A stretch of 38,461 nt of DNA from an uncultured Flavobacteriaceae bacterium (GTDB taxonomy: Bacteria; Bacteroidota; Bacteroidia; Flavobacteriales; Flavobacteriaceae): positions 1 through 38,461 of the forward strand of contig CAJWGK010000011.1 in NCBI GenBank assembly GCA_913030895.1. Direction: 5' to 3'. How positions within the stretch are numbered: the stretch's first letter is position 1; every line of letters begins with the position of its first letter. The notes below the pieces were generated by a model. It was not told where the DNA came from. It did not search any database and saw nothing but the letters and a program-made list of their open reading frames with translations. The translations under genes were made by a program, and so were the position numbers. This document shows positions 36,144 to 38,461 of this stretch, one piece after another.

Positions 36144-36151
36144 TAACTTTG
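36144..36151 (+). promoter_or_regulatory. candidate -7 element for rnpB
   Basis: TAACTTTG matches TAnnTTTG perfectly and ends five bases before G36157, the first base of helix P1 in RNase P RNA. This agrees with the expected distance from the box to the start of transcription and supports both calls. No TTG is seen at -33. Confidence 0.5.
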
Positions 36152-36156
36152 CCATC

Positions 36157-36445
36157 GGCAGGCTATCTTATTGCTCTTGTAAACAAGAGAGGAAAGTCCG
36201 GACACCACAGAGCAGCATAGCGGGTAACGCCCGTCGTTCGCCTAGGCGGATAGGACCAGTGCAACAGAAAGCAAGTACAGTTCGGCTGTAGTGAAATCAG
36301 GTAAACTCTATGCGGTGCAACGCCAAGTAAGATTGCGTTTGAGAGCGGCTCGTTCGATGCAATTGGGTGGGCGGCTAGAATGTTGCAGCAATGTAACATC
36401 CAGATAAATAATAAGACTCGACAGAATCCGGCTTACAGGCCTGCC
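36157..36445 (+). ncRNA. rnpB: RNase P RNA (bacterial type A)
   Basis: Catalytic RNA that cuts 5' leaders from tRNA precursors. The ends pair to form helix P1: GGCAGGC (36157-36163) with GCCTGCC (36439-36445). The conserved core is present as GAGGAAAGTCCGG near 36188-36200 (strand P4 and CR I), AACGCC and CAGTGCAACAGAAAG in the middle, GGTAAAC near 36300, and the 3' ACAGAATCCGGCTTA (CR V and P4 partner). The length of about 289 bases is at the short end for type A. A T run (36446-36452) follows P1 directly and probably ends transcription; it overlaps the stop codon of the convergent rsmD gene. Confidence 0.95.
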
Positions 36446-36450
36446 TTTTT

Positions 36451-36987
36451 TTATCTCTTAAAAAAACTAAAAATATTACTGCCGTATTTTCTGGAATCGC
36501 TGAATTGCAGGTGGTCTTCAAATTTTAGTTGGTCGCTGTGTTCGACAATCAACATTCCCTCTTTTTTTAGCTGATTTTTCTCGAAAATGATATCGATTAA
36601 TTCAATATAACTTTCGTGGGTTATATCATAGGGAGGATCAGCGAAAATTAAATCAAAATCAATTTTAATATTGTTCAAATACTTTATCACATCACTTTGT
36701 ACAGTATTAATTCCAAGTGCAAGATTTTCAGAGGTTTCCTGAATAAATCTTATACACATACTGTTTTGATCCACCGCAAAAATATGAGTTACGCCCCGGG
36801 AAGCAAACTCATAACTTATACTTCCTGTTCCAGCGAAAAGATCAAGTACCTTTAGGCATGACCAATCGTATTGGTGTTGTAAAATATTAAATAATGCTTC
36901 TTTTGATCTGTCAGTGGTGGGGCGAACTGGAAGTTTTTTTGGAGGAATTAGTCTTCTGCCTTTATGAACACCTGAAATGATTCGCAT
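36451..36987 (-). CDS. rsmD: 16S rRNA (guanine966-N2)-methyltransferase RsmD
   Basis: Methylates G966 of 16S rRNA during 30S assembly. With the start at ATG 36987 the protein has 178 residues; it carries the N-terminal RIISGVHKGRRL and RPTTDRSKEALFN typical of RsmD, the SAM loop LDLFAGTGSIS and the catalytic DPPY. A TTG one codon earlier is also open. The ATG overlaps the stop of the DUF3822 gene by one base (TGATG). The 3' end meets the T run of rnpB, so the two genes are tail to tail without spacer. Confidence 0.95.
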   Translation of the reverse strand: MRIISGVHKGRRLIPPKKLPVRPTTDRSKEALFNILQHQYDWSCLKVLDLFAGTGSISYEFASRGVTHIFAVDQNSMCIRFIQETSENLALGINTVQSDVIKYLNNIKIDFDLIFADPPYDITHESYIELIDIIFEKNQLKKEGMLIVEHSDQLKFEDHLQFSDSRKYGSNIFSFFKR

Positions 36988-37760
36988 CAATCAAAAATAT
37001 TGATAAAAAATGGGGCAGGGTGCTGCTCTAAATTAAATAATGCCGAATCAATTCCATCGATGTATTCCAGCTTTTCCTTATAGTTTTCTAGTGCCTTATA
37101 ATACGAATTATAACGATCGTATTTACCCAAAAAAACTATAGAAAATCCTGTTGAATCTAATGCACGTTCCTCGGCTATAGCTAATACAAAATAAAGAAAA
37201 TCATCCTCATTTTTACATGGATAAGAATTGTAAAATGACAATTGTTCCCCATCGAAAATCATAACCTCAAATTGTTGATTTTGCATATGTAAGTAGAATA
37301 CAGTTCCGGCATCACCTTTGACACCTTTTGAAAGATAGTCATAGAGAACTTTAGTATAATGACTGAAGGAAATATTGCGGAAATAATGTTTTAATGCCTT
37401 TTGCTTATCTTCTTGAATTTCATAAAGAATTTTAATCTCCTTGTTTAGCGAATCATCACCTGTAATTTTCAAGGATGAGTTATGATCAACATTATGTTTT
37501 AGATAATTTTCCGTTTTTGATGAATGGTAAAGGGACTGAGGAACAAAGGTCGCAGGTCGATTAAAATAAATACAGCTCACTTTTTGAAAGTCTAAGAGAG
37601 AGTTATCCTCTAATAGCTTTTTGAAAGCATTATCCTTTTTAATTGGATTAGATTTGACGTCAAAAAATAGCCTAGTGGAGTGGGTGCAAAAAGAAAATCC
37701 ATCCTTAAAAATATGGATGGACAGTTCTTTTTCTTTGATAATGTTTTTATTGAACGGCAT
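36987..37760 (-). CDS. DUF3822 family protein
   Basis: A 257-residue protein (from ATG 37760; an upstream in-frame start at 37784 would lie inside the previous gene) that I recognise as DUF3822, a Bacteroidota family almost always next to rsmD. It has no signal peptide or membrane segment. Segments such as GTVFYLHMQNQQFEVMIFDG and LSFYNSYPCKNEDDFLYFVL suggest an actin/ASKHA-like ATPase fold as in type IV pilus PilM-like proteins, but this is a weak impression and no clear ATP-binding motif is seen. The function is not known. It overlaps its upstream neighbour by 14 bases and rsmD by one. Confidence 0.8.
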   Translation of the reverse strand: MPFNKNIIKEKELSIHIFKDGFSFCTHSTRLFFDVKSNPIKKDNAFKKLLEDNSLLDFQKVSCIYFNRPATFVPQSLYHSSKTENYLKHNVDHNSSLKITGDDSLNKEIKILYEIQEDKQKALKHYFRNISFSHYTKVLYDYLSKGVKGDAGTVFYLHMQNQQFEVMIFDGEQLSFYNSYPCKNEDDFLYFVLAIAEERALDSTGFSIVFLGKYDRYNSYYKALENYKEKLEYIDGIDSALFNLEQHPAPFFINIFD

Positions 37761-38391
37761 CGAATATGGTGGGCCAGTTACCATTGGTGCTCACCTCAGT
37801 GAGTGATCCTAATATGATAGCAGGACCATTAACCCCGTCAACAGATACGGTTTCGTTTTCTTGCTTGATCAGGTCTTTATTTTGATCATGTAATACAATA
37901 TTTTTAGCTACTTTGACTTCGAAAACGGGTACTTTAAACCCATTCTTATCAATTATTTTCGCTTCCATTTCAAATTTAGCATCAACACCTCTGATAGGTA
38001 CTTTGGCGAAAGACTTATAAGTATCAGAATTTTTAAAAAGAGAATCTTTAACTGGAAAATATCCTAATGTATCAATTACAACAACCTCTCTTAGCATATC
38101 AATTCTGTAAGTTCGGTCATATTCCATGTAGGAAGAATCTCTCTTTTCGATTAAAGTAAAAATTCCCTCATCGACAAATTTAACAAGGCTGTCAAAATTA
38201 TTTGAATAAATCCCTTTAACGTCTTTGTGAGCGATTTGGGCTTTACGAATTAGTTTTAACTGATTAATTACTTCGGCATAGCGTTCGTTCTTAACTTTAT
38301 TAAAGCTGATAGGTCCATTAATGGAGTCATAAATTTTGTAGCTAAAAAAGATCGCGAGTATCCACAATACGGCTTGAAGAGCTAATTTCAT
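37747..38391 (-). CDS. membrane-anchored protein of unknown function
   Basis: A 214-residue protein with one N-terminal hydrophobic segment (residues about 3-20, LALQAVLWILAIFFSYKIY) that looks like an uncleaved signal anchor. The rest is probably outside the cytoplasm: a helical stretch VINQLKLIRKAQIAHKDV and GIYSNNFDSLVKFVD, then strands. The helix after a membrane anchor and the following YSNNFDSL pattern recall pseudopilin-like proteins, but no prepilin cleavage site (G-F-x4-E) is present. I know of similar proteins before DUF3822 in Flavobacteriia but of no function. The last 14 bases overlap the DUF3822 gene, so both probably act together. Confidence 0.7.
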   Translation of the reverse strand: MKLALQAVLWILAIFFSYKIYDSINGPISFNKVKNERYAEVINQLKLIRKAQIAHKDVKGIYSNNFDSLVKFVDEGIFTLIEKRDSSYMEYDRTYRIDMLREVVVIDTLGYFPVKDSLFKNSDTYKSFAKVPIRGVDAKFEMEAKIIDKNGFKVPVFEVKVAKNIVLHDQNKDLIKQENETVSVDGVNGPAIILGSLTEVSTNGNWPTIFDAVQ

Positions 38392-38412
38392 GGTCTATTT
38401 TTTTAATACAGA

Positions 38413-38420
38413 CAAATCTA
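38413..38420 (-). promoter_or_regulatory. candidate -7 element before the membrane-anchored protein
   Basis: Read on the minus strand this is TAGATTTG, a perfect TAnnTTTG match 21 bases before the ATG at 38391. It would drive the membrane protein-DUF3822-rsmD run. No TTG at -33 is seen before the window ends. Confidence 0.4.
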
Positions 38421-38461
38421 CAATTTTTTTTTAATCGTAAAAGTTTTATAAATGAATTATC

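Noticed and set aside
36163-36574. Short reading frames across the RNase P RNA
   Set aside because: This stretch is the conserved rnpB RNA with both P1 strands and the core motifs; the frames are chance.

Overview
The window looks like core chromosome of a low-GC member of the Bacteroidota, most likely class Flavobacteriia and possibly marine. This rests on recognisable Flavobacteriia gene neighbourhoods (ligA-dapA-bamD-rpoZ-coaBC-porD-like-recN-fabI, ybbR-coaE-RprXY-like, xerD/aroQ, rsmD-DUF3822), on housekeeping proteins of Bacteroidota type, on the near absence of Shine-Dalgarno sequences, and on repeated copies of the Bacteroidota -7 promoter element TAnnTTTG close to start codons. Coding density is very high: many neighbours abut or overlap by 1-16 bases, and convergent pairs share stop-codon palindromes. 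I see no tRNA, CRISPR array, insertion sequence, prophage or defence locus.

Layout. 1-700: the 3' end of an unusual papain-like protein gene and an acyl-CoA thioesterase. 668-4608: ribD (minus), then prmC-ligA. 4705-12005: a long plus-strand run with a conserved small protein, dapA, bamD, rpoZ, coaBC, a PorD-like secretion protein, recN and fabI. 12037-15961: a YbbR-like protein, coaE and a two-component pair. 15975-19949: xerD (minus), aroQ (plus), lpdA and two tandem msrB genes (minus). 20055-26796: an MFS transporter, lon, cmk and rpsA, ending in a clear terminator. 26884-29590: pyrR, pyrB, a STAS-like small protein and rnz. 29641-33747: pdxH and a sixA-ppk1-ppx polyphosphate group. 33744-36053 (minus): miaE behind a dnaX gene split into two frames. 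36157-36445 (plus): the RNase P RNA. 36451-38391 (minus): rsmD, a DUF3822 protein and a membrane-anchored protein of unknown function.

The genes together serve replication and repair (ligA, recN, dnaX, xerD), translation and RNA processing (prmC, rpsA, rnpB, rnz, rsmD, miaE), cofactors (ribD, coaBC, coaE, pdxH), lysine and aromatic precursors (dapA, aroQ), pyrimidines (pyrR, pyrB, cmk), envelope and secretion (bamD, PorD-like), proteolysis (lon), oxidative repair (msrB pair) and phosphate storage (ppk1, ppx).

I did not find a convincing new multi-gene system. The items most worth a second look are the split dnaX, the odd partial gene at the left edge, a sigma-54-like site before lon, a perfect promoter with a foldable leader before rpsA, and a pyrR promoter that leaves no room for a PyrR attenuator.
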